DNA of 64,000 nt from Bacillota bacterium (GCA_023421675.1 JAEZTC010000010.1:124001-188000), one strand, 5' to 3'; positions 35,088 through 43,682 are shown, counted from the stretch's first letter. The notes: a model not told the origin generated them from the sequence alone. Program-made: numbers and translations.

Positions 35088-35735
35088 ATGTTTACCGGAA
35101 TTATTGAGGAGATAGGAAGTGTCAGAAGTATTACTTACGGAAGCAGCTCAATAAGAATTTCATTGGACTGCACAAAAATAACTGATGATATAAAAGTGGG
35201 TGATAGCGTCGCTGTCAATGGTGTTTGCCTTACGGTTACTTCAAGCAGTGAAAAATGGTTTGACGTTATGCCCGAGACAATGCGCACAACTAATCTTGGA
35301 AATCTAAAGACTTCCGACAAGGTAAACCTTGAAAGAGCTTTAAAGCTTAATGACAGGCTGGGGGGGCATCTGGTAAGCGGCCATATTGATGGTATAGGGA
35401 AGATAACAAACAAGGTAAAAGAAGACAATGCAGTTTGGCTTACTATAGAAGCATCACGGGAAATTCTAAGGTATATCGTCAAGAAAGGTTCAGTGGCCCT
35501 TGATGGTACAAGTCTTACTGTGGCGGAAATTAATAAGGATTCTTTCAAAGTGTCACTAATTCCTCTGACTTTTGGTGCAACCACTCTTGGCCTTAAGAAT
35601 ACCGGAGATATTGTTAACATTGAGTGTGATGTTATAGGAAAGTATGTTGAAAAACTTATATATGGCTATAAAAATGTTGATGTAAATAAAAATGAATTGT
35701 CAATGGAATTCTTAAAAGAACATGGATTTATGTAG
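35088..35735 (+). CDS. ribE: Riboflavin synthase alpha chain
   Basis: 215 residues with two tandem lumazine-binding barrels, each containing an MFTGIIEEIG-like or GHLVSGHIDGIG-type motif; the N-terminal MFTGIIEE is diagnostic. It dismutates two 6,7-dimethyl-8-ribityllumazine molecules to riboflavin. AAAGGAGGGG precedes the ATG, 21 bp after ribD. Confidence 0.96.
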   Translation: MFTGIIEEIGSVRSITYGSSSIRISLDCTKITDDIKVGDSVAVNGVCLTVTSSSEKWFDVMPETMRTTNLGNLKTSDKVNLERALKLNDRLGGHLVSGHIDGIGKITNKVKEDNAVWLTIEASREILRYIVKKGSVALDGTSLTVAEINKDSFKVSLIPLTFGATTLGLKNTGDIVNIECDVIGKYVEKLIYGYKNVDVNKNELSMEFLKEHGFM

Positions 35736-35761
35736 CAAAACTATTTGAAAGGATGGATTTT

Positions 35762-37021
35762 ATGAGGTTTGATTCAATTGAAGAAGCTTTAGAGGACATT
35801 AAGCTGGGAAAAATGATTGTTGTAGTGGATGATGAAGACAGGGAAAATGAAGGTGACCTTCTAATGGCTGCTGAAAAGGTAACACCTGAGAGCGTGAACT
35901 TTATGGCTACTTTCGGCAGGGGAATGATTTGTGTTCCAATAACACAGGAACGTGCAGATGAATTGGAGATTGCACCTATGGTTCAAAGGAATAAAGAGCA
36001 TCTGGGAACTGCTTTTACGATAACAGTTGATCATAAAAATTCTACCACCGGAATATCAGCTTATGAAAGAGCGTACACAACTTTAGAGTTAGCCAATCCT
36101 AAGGCTGCCCACATTGATTTTACAAGTCCCGGACATGTGCATCCCATTATTGCAAAGAAGGGAGGAGTGCTGAAACGTGCCGGACATACTGAGACTGCAG
36201 TTGATTTGACGCGTTTGGCGGGACTTTATCCTGCAGGAATGATCTGTGAAATCATGAATGAGGATGGAACGATGGCAAGAGTTCCTCAACTGCTGAACTT
36301 TGTTAAAAAACACGGTTTGAAAATAATTACTGTAGCTGATTTGATAGAACACCGAAGAAGAAATGAAAAACTTGTAAGAAAAGCATCTGAAGCTAAAATG
36401 CCTACAGCCTACGGAGAATTCAAAATTGTTTGCTATGAAAATATAATTAACGGTGAACACCATGTGGCTTTAGTAAAGGGGGATTTATCCAGTACAGAAC
36501 AACCGGTTTTGGTAAGAGTTCATTCAGAATGCCTTACAGGGGAAGTGTTTCATTCCTTGAGGTGTGATTGCGGAGAACAGCTTGATGCTGCCTTAAGACA
36601 CATCAGTGATGAAGGAAGAGGCGTCTTGCTGTATATGCGTCAGGAAGGACGGGGTATTGGACTTATTAACAAGATTCGTGCATATAGTCTTCAGGATCAG
36701 GGGATGGATACAGTAGAAGCAAATGTAGAATTGGGCTTTCAGCCTGACTTGAGAGAGTATGGAATAGGTGCACAAATTTTATCAGATTTAGGATTACATA
36801 AAATTAAGCTTCTAACAAATAATCCGAAAAAGCTTGCAGGATTAAACGGATATGGGCTTGAGGTTATCGGCAGAGAGCCCATTCAAATAAAAGAAAATGA
36901 AGTAAACCGGTTTTATTTGAAAACCAAGAAAGACAAAATGGGGCATCTTCTGGATGGTCTTGAGACAACAGATAAAGAAAATATTGAAAATTTTGGGGAG
37001 GTACAAAATAATGTCGGTTAA
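35762..37021 (+). CDS. ribBA: Fused DHBP synthase and GTP cyclohydrolase II
   Basis: 419 residues. The N-terminal RibB half shows DDEDRENEGDLLMAAE and the acidic active-site loop; the C-terminal RibA half shows VRVHSECLTGEVFHSLRCDC (zinc Cys residues) and RQEGRGIGL. It makes both precursors of the pathway, from ribulose 5-phosphate and GTP. The ATG at 35762 is preferred, with AAAGGATGG upstream. The end overlaps the ribH start by 11 bases, suggesting coupled translation. Confidence 0.96.
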   Translation: MRFDSIEEALEDIKLGKMIVVVDDEDRENEGDLLMAAEKVTPESVNFMATFGRGMICVPITQERADELEIAPMVQRNKEHLGTAFTITVDHKNSTTGISAYERAYTTLELANPKAAHIDFTSPGHVHPIIAKKGGVLKRAGHTETAVDLTRLAGLYPAGMICEIMNEDGTMARVPQLLNFVKKHGLKIITVADLIEHRRRNEKLVRKASEAKMPTAYGEFKIVCYENIINGEHHVALVKGDLSSTEQPVLVRVHSECLTGEVFHSLRCDCGEQLDAALRHISDEGRGVLLYMRQEGRGIGLINKIRAYSLQDQGMDTVEANVELGFQPDLREYGIGAQILSDLGLHKIKLLTNNPKKLAGLNGYGLEVIGREPIQIKENEVNRFYLKTKKDKMGHLLDGLETTDKENIENFGEVQNNVG

Positions 37022-37478
37022 AATAAATGAAGGTAATCTTATTGCTACCGGATTAAAATTCGGTATTATTACAGGCAGGTTTAACGAATTTATAAGCAGT
37101 AAGCTGCTGGGTGGAGCAATTGACGGACTGGTGAGGCATGGCGCAGATGAGTCTGATATTGAGGTTGCTTGGGTTCCTGGGGCTTTTGAAATTCCGCTGC
37201 TGGCCCAGAAAATGGCAAGTTCCAAAAAGTTTGATGCAGTTATTTGTGTAGGTGCTGTAATCCGCGGTTCTACGCCGCACTTTGACTATGTGGCAAATGA
37301 AGTATCAAAAGGCATAGCCAAGGTATCTTTGGATACAAACATTCCTGTGATTTTTGGAGTACTTACAACTGATACAATAGAACAGGCCATTGAACGTGCA
37401 GGTACAAAGGCTGGGAATAAAGGTTATGATTCTGCTGTTACTGCCATAGAAATGGTAAATTTATTAAGGGCTTTTTAA
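37011..37478 (+). CDS. ribH: 6,7-dimethyl-8-ribityllumazine synthase
   Basis: 155 residues, normal length. Motifs GIITGRFNEFIS, WVPGAFEIPLLAQKM and CVGAVIRGSTPHFDYVANE (with the catalytic His) are typical. Condenses the products of RibA/D and RibB. The ATG at 37011 lies within the end of ribBA and follows GGGGAGG. Last gene of the operon. Confidence 0.97.
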   Translation: MSVKINEGNLIATGLKFGIITGRFNEFISSKLLGGAIDGLVRHGADESDIEVAWVPGAFEIPLLAQKMASSKKFDAVICVGAVIRGSTPHFDYVANEVSKGIAKVSLDTNIPVIFGVLTTDTIEQAIERAGTKAGNKGYDSAVTAIEMVNLLRAF

Positions 37479-37497
37479 TTTATGATTTTGCAGTTAA

Positions 37498-37530
37498 AGA
37501 AGGGTGCTATTGACGTGCACCCTTCTAATT
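37498..37530 (+). terminator. Terminator after ribH
   Basis: AGAAGGGTGC pairs with GCACCCTTCT; the T-tract is weak. It may also serve the convergent nitroreductase gene. Confidence 0.65.
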
Positions 37531-37549
37531 TATATTTTGTAAATTATAT

Positions 37550-38380
37550 TTATATATTTAATTTTAATGAAATAATATAACTGGTATCTGAAGGGGCTTT
37601 ATATTTACCTATTAAACTGTCTTTATAAAAATCTGTTTTAATGCTTTCTTCCCTGCAGCAAAGATAAAAGTGTGAAATAAAAATTCCTGCATCTATTGCA
37701 GCCCACGGATTTGTTATTACATTATCCTTTTTGTTTTTTACAAAAAAGTGTACTGAATCATCTGTAAAAATTACATTGACAGGCTGCTTGTTTCCACCTG
37801 AAGGTGCCAATATCGATGCTTGGAGAATTTTTCTTAAAAGCGGATTACTGTCCAGAAAAGCAGCTGAATTTCCTCCCCATTCTTTGTAAAAAGTGATTTC
37901 AGTATCTTTTTTGCGCTTGCTTCCTACAAGTTTTCTAAAGTTGCCATTTCTGAAGCTTTTTTCTTCTGGGTAACCCATCGAAATAACATTGGTTATAACT
38001 TCGTTGTCATTTACCTTTAAATGCTGCCTTAACAGTTCATTATTAAAAGTTCCGAGCCAGCAGGTGCCGATTCCCATAGCGGTTAATTCAAGAACTGCTT
38101 GCTCTTGTATAAAGCCTATGTTCTCCATATAGCCGTCTCTTTTTTCAGAAACAGCTGCTAGGCAATAAGGAGCCTGAATTTTCACATGACCGTTCAGAAA
38201 ACCCATACCTACAGATTTTACATCCTCGTGTACCAGTTCCAGCCTTACTCCTATATCCTTGTACAGAGGATTAGCACATAAAAGCAATGACCTGACCTTA
38301 TCTAATGTTATGTTATTAAAATCCTTGCTTTGATACTTCCTTACAGATGTTCTTTTTTCAATTATATTGTATAAATTCAT
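37550..38380 (-). CDS. Nitroreductase-family protein (TM1586-like)
   Basis: 276 residues. It begins like a nitroreductase (IIEKRTSVRKY) and has a second half with LQASILAPSGGNKQPV, the flavin-binding pattern of the family, consistent with the single-chain duplicated fold seen in TM1586-type putative nitroreductases. CWLGTFN near residue 107 is another family trait. It likely binds FMN and reduces an unknown substrate. GGAGG precedes the ATG. A MerR-type promoter at 38410-38441 controls it, and the MerR gene lies directly upstream on the same strand. Confidence 0.82.
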   Translation of the reverse strand: MNLYNIIEKRTSVRKYQSKDFNNITLDKVRSLLLCANPLYKDIGVRLELVHEDVKSVGMGFLNGHVKIQAPYCLAAVSEKRDGYMENIGFIQEQAVLELTAMGIGTCWLGTFNNELLRQHLKVNDNEVITNVISMGYPEEKSFRNGNFRKLVGSKRKKDTEITFYKEWGGNSAAFLDSNPLLRKILQASILAPSGGNKQPVNVIFTDDSVHFFVKNKKDNVITNPWAAIDAGIFISHFYLCCREESIKTDFYKDSLIGKYKAPSDTSYIISLKLNI

Positions 38381-38409
38381 ACTGACCTCCGCGTATATAC
38401 TATGGATTC

Positions 38410-38441
38410 AGTATAAATCCTGTAGTATACTACGTGGTCAA
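38410..38441 (-). promoter_or_regulatory. MerR-type promoter and operator of the nitroreductase gene
   Basis: On the minus strand TTGACC (38441-38436) and TATACT (38415-38410) are separated by 20 bp, longer than the usual 17. The spacer contains a perfect 12-bp palindrome, GTAGTATACTAC (38422-38433). This is the layout that MerR-family activators untwist. The -10 is about 30 bases from the start codon. Confidence 0.75.
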
Positions 38442-38449
38442 TAGGTTTT

Positions 38450-38833
38450 TTAAAAGGATTTTTTCAAGGGGCAGTCAATATTATTCTCTATATTAGTTTT
38501 TACTCTGTTTAATATACTCTTGGAACGATTAATCTCTTCAATTTTCTTATCCAACTCAGTGAGTTTCTCATTTATGATTTCAGCTATTATTTTATAATCT
38601 ACGTTATTTACATCCGTTAATAGAGACAAAACTTCCTTGGTTTCTTCAAGCGTTAGTCCGCAGGATTTGGCTTGCTTGATCATTATAAGAACTCTTATGG
38701 TTTCATCATTATACAGCTTATAACCATTGCTGTCCCTTTCAGGTGCCGGAATTAAACCAAGGCTTTCATAATATCTTAGGGTTTCAATATGTATATCTGT
38801 CAATTTCGATATCTGGCTTCTTTTATACTGCAT
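38450..38833 (-). CDS. MerR-family transcriptional regulator
   Basis: 127 residues. The winged helix shows ISKLTDIHIETLRYYESLGLIPAPERDSNGY, and the dimer helix is long and charged (INEKLTELDKKIEEINRSKS). A single Cys near the C-terminus (DCPLKK) might sense a metal or thiol-reactive compound, but there is no CxC/CC mercury or copper motif. It lies upstream of the nitroreductase gene on the same strand, with its operator in between. GGAGTG precedes the ATG. Confidence 0.92.
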   Translation of the reverse strand: MQYKRSQISKLTDIHIETLRYYESLGLIPAPERDSNGYKLYNDETIRVLIMIKQAKSCGLTLEETKEVLSLLTDVNNVDYKIIAEIINEKLTELDKKIEEINRSKSILNRVKTNIENNIDCPLKKSF

Positions 38834-38999
38834 AATTTCACTCCTACAATGCGGTTCAATAACACAAGTTTATCATATTATCTGTTATTTTATAATATTT
38901 TACATTAACTGAAATATTGTTTATAATATTTTGTAATGTAACCATATTTAGTAAGAAAAAGTTCATTATAATATTGTTCTGTTTATGGGGGAGAATTCC

Positions 39000-39608
39000 A
39001 TGCAAAAGATTAAAAAAATAAATTTAATTGTTTTAATTATCGTGCTTTTAATTTCAGCTGTAACTACAATTATTCTTTTTAAAACAGGTATAGCAAAGAT
39101 AAAACTTTATAATAGTTTGAATATAATTGATTTAATAATGTTTATCTTGGCAGCCTTGGCTTGGACATTTGGTTTAGCAGATATTTATAAAATGAAAAGG
39201 GACAAAAGGAAATTAGCACAAGTAAAATTTAATGTATCAATAGAGATTAAAAAGTTGTTTACCATATCAGTTATACTTCTACTTTTTATTTCAATATGCG
39301 AAATTATTCTTTTTATAATAGAAGGTGAAGCGGCCAGCTTGGCATTTGCCATGGTATTGATACCAACCTCGTGTACAAATTTGCTTCATAACAAGGCAAA
39401 AAACGCAATTTGTGAAAATGGTATATATCATTGGGGAGTATATCATCCGTGGAATAAGATAAAATCATATGAAATCAATGATAATGTTTTGAAACTGATG
39501 ATAGAAGCAAAACTGCTTAGTAAGAATTATACAAACGAAATTAAGTTTTTCTTCGACATCAATGAAAGTGATAACATATCTGATTTCCTAAATTCCCAAA
39601 ATAAATAA
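39000..39608 (+). CDS. Membrane protein, possibly DUF5673
   Basis: 202 residues with four hydrophobic helices in the first ~130 residues and a C-terminal soluble part (GIYHWGVYHPWNKIKSYEI) similar to the PH-like DUF5673 domain. Function unknown. The ATG at 39000 follows GGGGGAG. Confidence 0.65.
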   Translation: MQKIKKINLIVLIIVLLISAVTTIILFKTGIAKIKLYNSLNIIDLIMFILAALAWTFGLADIYKMKRDKRKLAQVKFNVSIEIKKLFTISVILLLFISICEIILFIIEGEAASLAFAMVLIPTSCTNLLHNKAKNAICENGIYHWGVYHPWNKIKSYEINDNVLKLMIEAKLLSKNYTNEIKFFFDINESDNISDFLNSQNK

Positions 39609-39621
39609 TTAAGCCACCGGA

Positions 39622-39650
39622 TTTACAATTATGCAATTAAATAATATAAT
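39622..39650 (+). promoter_or_regulatory. Promoter of the SMR pump gene
   Basis: TTTACA (39622-39627), 17 bp and TATAAT (39645-39650), followed within six bases by the palindrome at 39656-39666. Confidence 0.65.
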
Positions 39651-39655
39651 AAAAA

Positions 39656-39666
39656 CCGACGGTCGG
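39656..39666. promoter_or_regulatory. Palindrome at the SMR transcription start, TetR-type operator candidate
   Basis: CCGACGGTCGG: two CCGAC half-sites around one base, GC-rich in an AT-rich region and positioned over the expected transcription start. It resembles operators of TetR-family repressors of drug pumps. No TetR gene is nearby. Confidence 0.5.
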
Positions 39667-39692
39667 AATTGATTAATAATGGAGGTTTTTAT

Positions 39693-40016
39693 ATGAATTG
39701 GATTTATCTTATTTTAGCTATTGGGTTTGAGGTAATCGGGACCACCGCAATGAAGTTCTCAAATGGATTTACAAAGCTATTGCCATCGGTGTTGATGGGT
39801 GTTTTTTATGTTCTTAGTTTGGGCTCATTGAATTTTGCTTTAAAGAAAATTGATGTTGGCGTAGCCTATGCGGTATGGTCGGGTGTTGGAACTTCTCTTA
39901 TTGTAATAATAGGAATATTCTTCTTTAAGGAGCCTGTGAATACTTTAAAGATAGTATCAGTAATATTGGTTATTCTGGGTGTCATAGGCTTGAATTTAAG
40001 CGGAACGAGTCATTAA
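39693..40016 (+). CDS. Small multidrug resistance (SMR) transporter
   Basis: 107 residues with four membrane helices, the EmrE/SugE/QacC family. Glu13 in AIGFEVIGTTAMK is the proton- and drug-binding glutamate. The motif GVAYAVWSGVGTSLIV in helix 3 and the C-terminal GLNLSG are typical. It would work as a dimer exporting cationic compounds or guanidinium. The ATG at 39693 has GGAGG upstream. Confidence 0.94.
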   Translation: MNWIYLILAIGFEVIGTTAMKFSNGFTKLLPSVLMGVFYVLSLGSLNFALKKIDVGVAYAVWSGVGTSLIVIIGIFFFKEPVNTLKIVSVILVILGVIGLNLSGTSH

Positions 40017-40131
40017 ATAATCATTTTATTGACAATTGTAAATACTATATGTAAACTTATAAGTGAACTTAGCATTATTTTAGATGTATTATGAGTGAAT
40101 ATAATTAACTCAACTTATAAGGAGACGAAAC

Positions 40132-40569
40132 ATGAGTGATAATATCAAGACTTACAAGGACATCGATTCCTCCTTGTTAAAAGCAATACCAAACCCATCA
40201 AAACAGGCTTATGAAATTAAAATAAAAATTCCAGAATGTACCTTCCTTGGAGTTCAGGAACAGCCTGATTTTGCAACCATCTATCTATCTTTTTATCCCC
40301 AGAATAAAGTGATAGAGCTTAAGTCGCTAAAAAACTACATATACCATCTCAGAGATATTGTTGTTTCTTATGAAAGGCTTATAAATATTGTTTATGATAA
40401 CCTTATGAAAGTCTATGAACCTGAAAGACTAAGGATAGTTATGGTCTGTAATCCAAGAGGCGGAATAAGCTCCAGACTTACGATTGATTCGGACTGGAAA
40501 TCAAGGGGCGGGGAAGAGAAGTTCAAAGATTGGCTTGCACTTGATGATACATGGGAAGTTACCATGTAA
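40132..40569 (+). CDS. QueF-like protein lacking the catalytic cysteine
   Basis: 145 residues of the T-fold QueF family, which reduces preQ0 to preQ1 in queuosine synthesis. It keeps QPDFATIYLSF (Asp46), the QueF motif ELKSLKNY (Glu62), and Glu81 in the region matching HED, and ends with CNPRGGI. Where active QueF has a Cys in CPxTGQPD, this protein has Gly40 and is one residue shorter (FLGVQEQPD). The nearest Cys is Cys36. The usual His beside the Glu is Tyr80. It may be a pseudoenzyme, a binding protein or an enzyme with altered chemistry. No queuosine genes lie nearby. AAGGAGA precedes the ATG; TTGACA lies at 40029-40034. Confidence 0.82.
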   Translation: MSDNIKTYKDIDSSLLKAIPNPSKQAYEIKIKIPECTFLGVQEQPDFATIYLSFYPQNKVIELKSLKNYIYHLRDIVVSYERLINIVYDNLMKVYEPERLRIVMVCNPRGGISSRLTIDSDWKSRGGEEKFKDWLALDDTWEVTM

Positions 40570-40574
40570 ACGAG

Positions 40575-40611
40575 AAAAAAGGGGGCCAGGTGCATAAATA
40601 AGCAACCTGGC
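40575..40611 (-). terminator. Terminator on the minus strand after the TPR lipoprotein
   Basis: Reading the minus strand, GCCAGGT and ACCTGGC form a stem with a 13-base loop followed by CCCC and T6. It sits between convergent genes. Confidence 0.65.
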
Positions 40612-40630
40612 TGGTTTCATAAGCTGTAGA

Positions 40631-41539
40631 TCAGGCACTGAACTCATCATAAAAGCATTTGATTTTATAATCAAACATATCATTCTCTAATATGCCATCC
40701 TGTGTAAGTCTCGCATTAATGGTAGTTTTGCCTTCCATTATACTGTCATTGTCGACTATATCGTTCCAATTCTTTTTTCGCAGCATATTTTTATCAAGTG
40801 TGATAGTTATCTTATTTCCGTTTACGGTGTACTTTCCTGTGACTTCGTACTTGGCACCTGTATTGTAATCCTTGAAAAACTCAGGAGAATAGTACCACAA
40901 GGTAATTGTTGAATCCTTATTAAATTTAATGCCTCCTACGTATGGGAATATACCTTGACCTTCAATATACCAGTTGAGCTGTTGAAGGATTTGCTCTACA
41001 TCTGCGCTTTTAGCAGGGGAGTATCCAAGCATCAGCATGTATCCGAATTCTTTACGTATAGGGTCTATATCCGGATCTGTTTTAATTTTGCTTATATAAT
41101 CTGGTTTAAGTTCTTTGACTTTGGTGAGATGGTCTATCATTTCCTTTTTATGCTCATACCATTCAGGGTAATCCTTTTTCATAAGCACTCCGAGGGTACA
41201 TGCATAATTGTAATGTGATAGATAGTATTTATAATCAAACTCCATAGACTGCTTAAATAAATCTAAGGCAGCCTTGAAATTTCCCTTTTTGTATTCGTTA
41301 TAACCTTTTTCATTCAGTTCTTTGGCCTTGCTCAAACTGGATAAAGTATCGTTTATGTTTGGTTTTTTGTCAGTGCTTGATTCGATAGTAGTTGTCTGTT
41401 TGGTGGTATCAAAGCTGTTTACTGTACTTGGGTTTACAGTGGCAGCTTGGCTGTTAGTATCGTTATTGCTGCATGATGATGTCATAAAAACAATAAAGCA
41501 AATACTAAGAAAAACGGCAGGTCTAAAACATCTTTTCAT
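40631..41539 (-). CDS. Lipoprotein with TPR-like repeats
   Basis: 302 residues with lipobox ending in Cys23 (MTSSC). A Ser/Thr-rich linker of ~40 residues is followed by TPR-like helices (AKELNEKGYNEYKKGNFKAA; LFKQSMEFDYKYYLSHYNYA) and a beta-rich C-terminal part with YEVTGKYTVNGNKITITLDK. Probably a surface protein; partner unknown. The ATG at 41539 has GAGGTG upstream. Confidence 0.7.
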   Translation of the reverse strand: MKRCFRPAVFLSICFIVFMTSSCSNNDTNSQAATVNPSTVNSFDTTKQTTTIESSTDKKPNINDTLSSLSKAKELNEKGYNEYKKGNFKAALDLFKQSMEFDYKYYLSHYNYACTLGVLMKKDYPEWYEHKKEMIDHLTKVKELKPDYISKIKTDPDIDPIRKEFGYMLMLGYSPAKSADVEQILQQLNWYIEGQGIFPYVGGIKFNKDSTITLWYYSPEFFKDYNTGAKYEVTGKYTVNGNKITITLDKNMLRKKNWNDIVDNDSIMEGKTTINARLTQDGILENDMFDYKIKCFYDEFSA

Positions 41540-41808
41540 TTTGCACCTCAGAAAATTATGCATATTTATTGCTCTTAAAATTAGACTTATAAGTTTAATA
41601 AAAAGTTCCTTTAATTAAATAAGAAAAATTAATTATTTGTTAGCTAAAAACCTATAAAAAACTAGATATACTTACATAATATTACTGATGATATCTTTAA
41701 TATATATTTAGTCAATTATTTTTAAAATATGTTGAAAACACCACTGCATTATGGTAAGGTTATATTAGTAGATATTAGTACCAGGTAATAAAAATATGGA
41801 GGCAAAAA

Positions 41809-42789
41809 ATGAGTAAACAATCAAACTCGGAAATTATAGGATTAGGTGCCTATTTACCTGATAGAAGACTTACAAACAACGATCTTGAAAAAATGGTAGA
41901 TACCTCTGATGAATGGATAACAAGACGTACCGGTGTTAAAGAAAGACGCATATCACAAAAGGATGAATTTGCAAGTGATATGGCAATTAAAGCTGTTGAA
42001 GATCTGATGAGAAAAAATGATGTAAAAATAGATGATGTTGATATGATAATTGTAACTACATTTACACCTGATCATTTTTCACCAACAGTTTCTGCATTGG
42101 TTCAAGGACATTTTGACATACATGGTGCGGGAACTATGGATATTGCTGCAGGCTGCACGGGTTTTACCTATGCTTTATGTGTGGCAGATTCGCTCATTAC
42201 TGCAGGAAACTTCAAAAAGATACTGGTTATAGCTTCCGAAACTATTTCAAAAGTAGTTGACTATGAAGATAGAAATACATGCATATTATTCGGTGATGCT
42301 GCTGTAGCAGCACTTTTGGAAGAGTCCAAGGGAAAAGGGTGTTTTATTGCGTCAAATTTTACTTCTGATGGAAAGCTTGCAGAAAATGTATACTGCAGTA
42401 ACCTGTCAGACAAAATAAATGGAACTTTGGTTACAAAGCACAGGTTATTTAATCAGGAAGGGAAATTCCTGTATGAATATGTTTTAAAGAATGTACCTTC
42501 AGGAATTACAAGTTTACTGAACAAAGAGAACTTATCACTTGATGATATAGATTGGTTTGTACCACACAGTGCAAACCTTCGTATGATAGAGGCCATATGT
42601 AAAAAACTTGGATACCCTATTGAAAAAACTTTGATAAGCAATGATTATTATGGGAATACCTCATCTGCATCTATTCCTCTTGCAATTTATCTTGGCATTG
42701 ATGAAAACAAAGTCAAAAAGGGAGATAAACTGCTGCTGTATGGATTTGGAGGAGGATTAACTCATGGTGGGGTAGTAGTAGAGTGGTAA
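41809..42789 (+). CDS. fabH: 3-oxoacyl-ACP synthase III
   Basis: 326 residues of the FabH thiolase fold, which condenses acetyl-CoA (or another acyl-CoA) with malonyl-ACP to start fatty acids. The triad is complete: Cys116 in AGCTGF, His253 in VPHSANLRM and Asn283 in YGNTSSAS. DEWITRRTGVKERR is also typical. It is not beside other fab genes, so it may be a second FabH-like enzyme with another role. GGAGG lies upstream of the ATG. Confidence 0.9.
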   Translation: MSKQSNSEIIGLGAYLPDRRLTNNDLEKMVDTSDEWITRRTGVKERRISQKDEFASDMAIKAVEDLMRKNDVKIDDVDMIIVTTFTPDHFSPTVSALVQGHFDIHGAGTMDIAAGCTGFTYALCVADSLITAGNFKKILVIASETISKVVDYEDRNTCILFGDAAVAALLEESKGKGCFIASNFTSDGKLAENVYCSNLSDKINGTLVTKHRLFNQEGKFLYEYVLKNVPSGITSLLNKENLSLDDIDWFVPHSANLRMIEAICKKLGYPIEKTLISNDYYGNTSSASIPLAIYLGIDENKVKKGDKLLLYGFGGGLTHGGVVVEW

Positions 42790-42888
42790 TTGTAATTATC
42801 TGAAAGTTAAAAAAGGCTGCTCTGGCAATATTGCGTAATACCAGGAAATGGTATAATATTCAATTATTGTTATTTTAGGAGAAGCAGC

Positions 42889-43065
42889 ATGAAAGAAAAA
42901 GTTCTATCTATTATATTTTTTTCAGTAGCAATAATTTTGTTTATTTCAGGTTTTGTAGCAACCGACGGCGGGATTTCAATTTGGGTAATTGTTGCAGCAG
43001 ATATCTTTGCTGTCCTGGGTGCAGTTACATTACCGGTAAGTAAAAAAAAGCATAAATATAATTGA
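42889..43065 (+). CDS. Small membrane protein, 58 residues
   Basis: A two-helix protein: helix 1 at residues 6-25 and helix 2 near 31-51, ending in a basic tail KKKHKYN. AGGAG lies upstream of the ATG. No family recognised. The palindrome at 43075-43110 starts just after its stop and probably ends its transcript. Confidence 0.65.
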   Translation: MKEKVLSIIFFSVAIILFISGFVATDGGISIWVIVAADIFAVLGAVTLPVSKKKHKYN

Positions 43066-43074
43066 TCCCCAAAA

Positions 43075-43110
43075 TTTTAAAGATGTATTCAGCTGAATAC
43101 ATCTTTAAAA
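43075..43110. terminator. 36-bp perfect palindrome between convergent genes
   Basis: Two 18-base arms meet without a spacer (left arm ends GTATTCAG, right arm begins CTGAATAC). The right arm includes the last codons and the stop of the minus-strand PfpI gene. It probably acts as a bidirectional terminator; its T-tracts are short. Confidence 0.6.
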
Positions 43111-43649
43111 TGCTTAAAATACTCTATTGTTTCCTTAATATCTTTTTCATCCCTGAAGGCACCAAGCATTTTCCCTGTTTCAATAGCGAAATCCACGTAT
43201 GCATTTGCCTTTGCAGTTATAACATTTCCATCTATTTCAACATCTTTTCCGGTGTATATACTTTTGCTGAAAGCAGTATATTGGTCTGGAGGAAGAGTTG
43301 TTGTGAACCTTTTACCATTAAGCACACCAGCTCTTGCCAGTGCAATAGGCCCGGAGCATATAGCTGCCAGAATTGCACCCCTATTATTCATTTCTACAAT
43401 AGACTCCTTAAGCTGAGAGTTATTAATTAAGGGTTTTGGGTTCCCTCCGGGAATAATCAGAACACAGGCGTTGTCGGGATTGAAATCGGTAAGGTTTATT
43501 GAAGGTATGATATCAAAGCCTTCATAAGATGTAACATTACAGTCATCCAGACTTACTGTCAGGATTTCACCCCTGGTTTTCATAAAATAGCATGCCAGAA
43601 TAACTTCAAATTGTACAAATCCATCATATACAAGTACGTATGTTTTCAT
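43089..43649 (-). CDS. DJ-1/PfpI family protein
   Basis: 186 residues. The nucleophile elbow is AAICSGP with Cys98, and Glu15 (QFEV) is the conserved glutamate that polarises it. The fold matches DJ-1-like proteins (chaperone or glyoxalase-like activities, or transcription factors when fused). Single domain, so no regulator part. GGGGGTG precedes the ATG. The terminal codons lie in the palindrome at 43075-43110. Confidence 0.88.
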   Translation of the reverse strand: MKTYVLVYDGFVQFEVILACYFMKTRGEILTVSLDDCNVTSYEGFDIIPSINLTDFNPDNACVLIIPGGNPKPLINNSQLKESIVEMNNRGAILAAICSGPIALARAGVLNGKRFTTTLPPDQYTAFSKSIYTGKDVEIDGNVITAKANAYVDFAIETGKMLGAFRDEKDIKETIEYFKHFKDVFS

Positions 43650-43682
43650 ACCAACACCCCCAAACTATGCTTAAGTAAGAAA

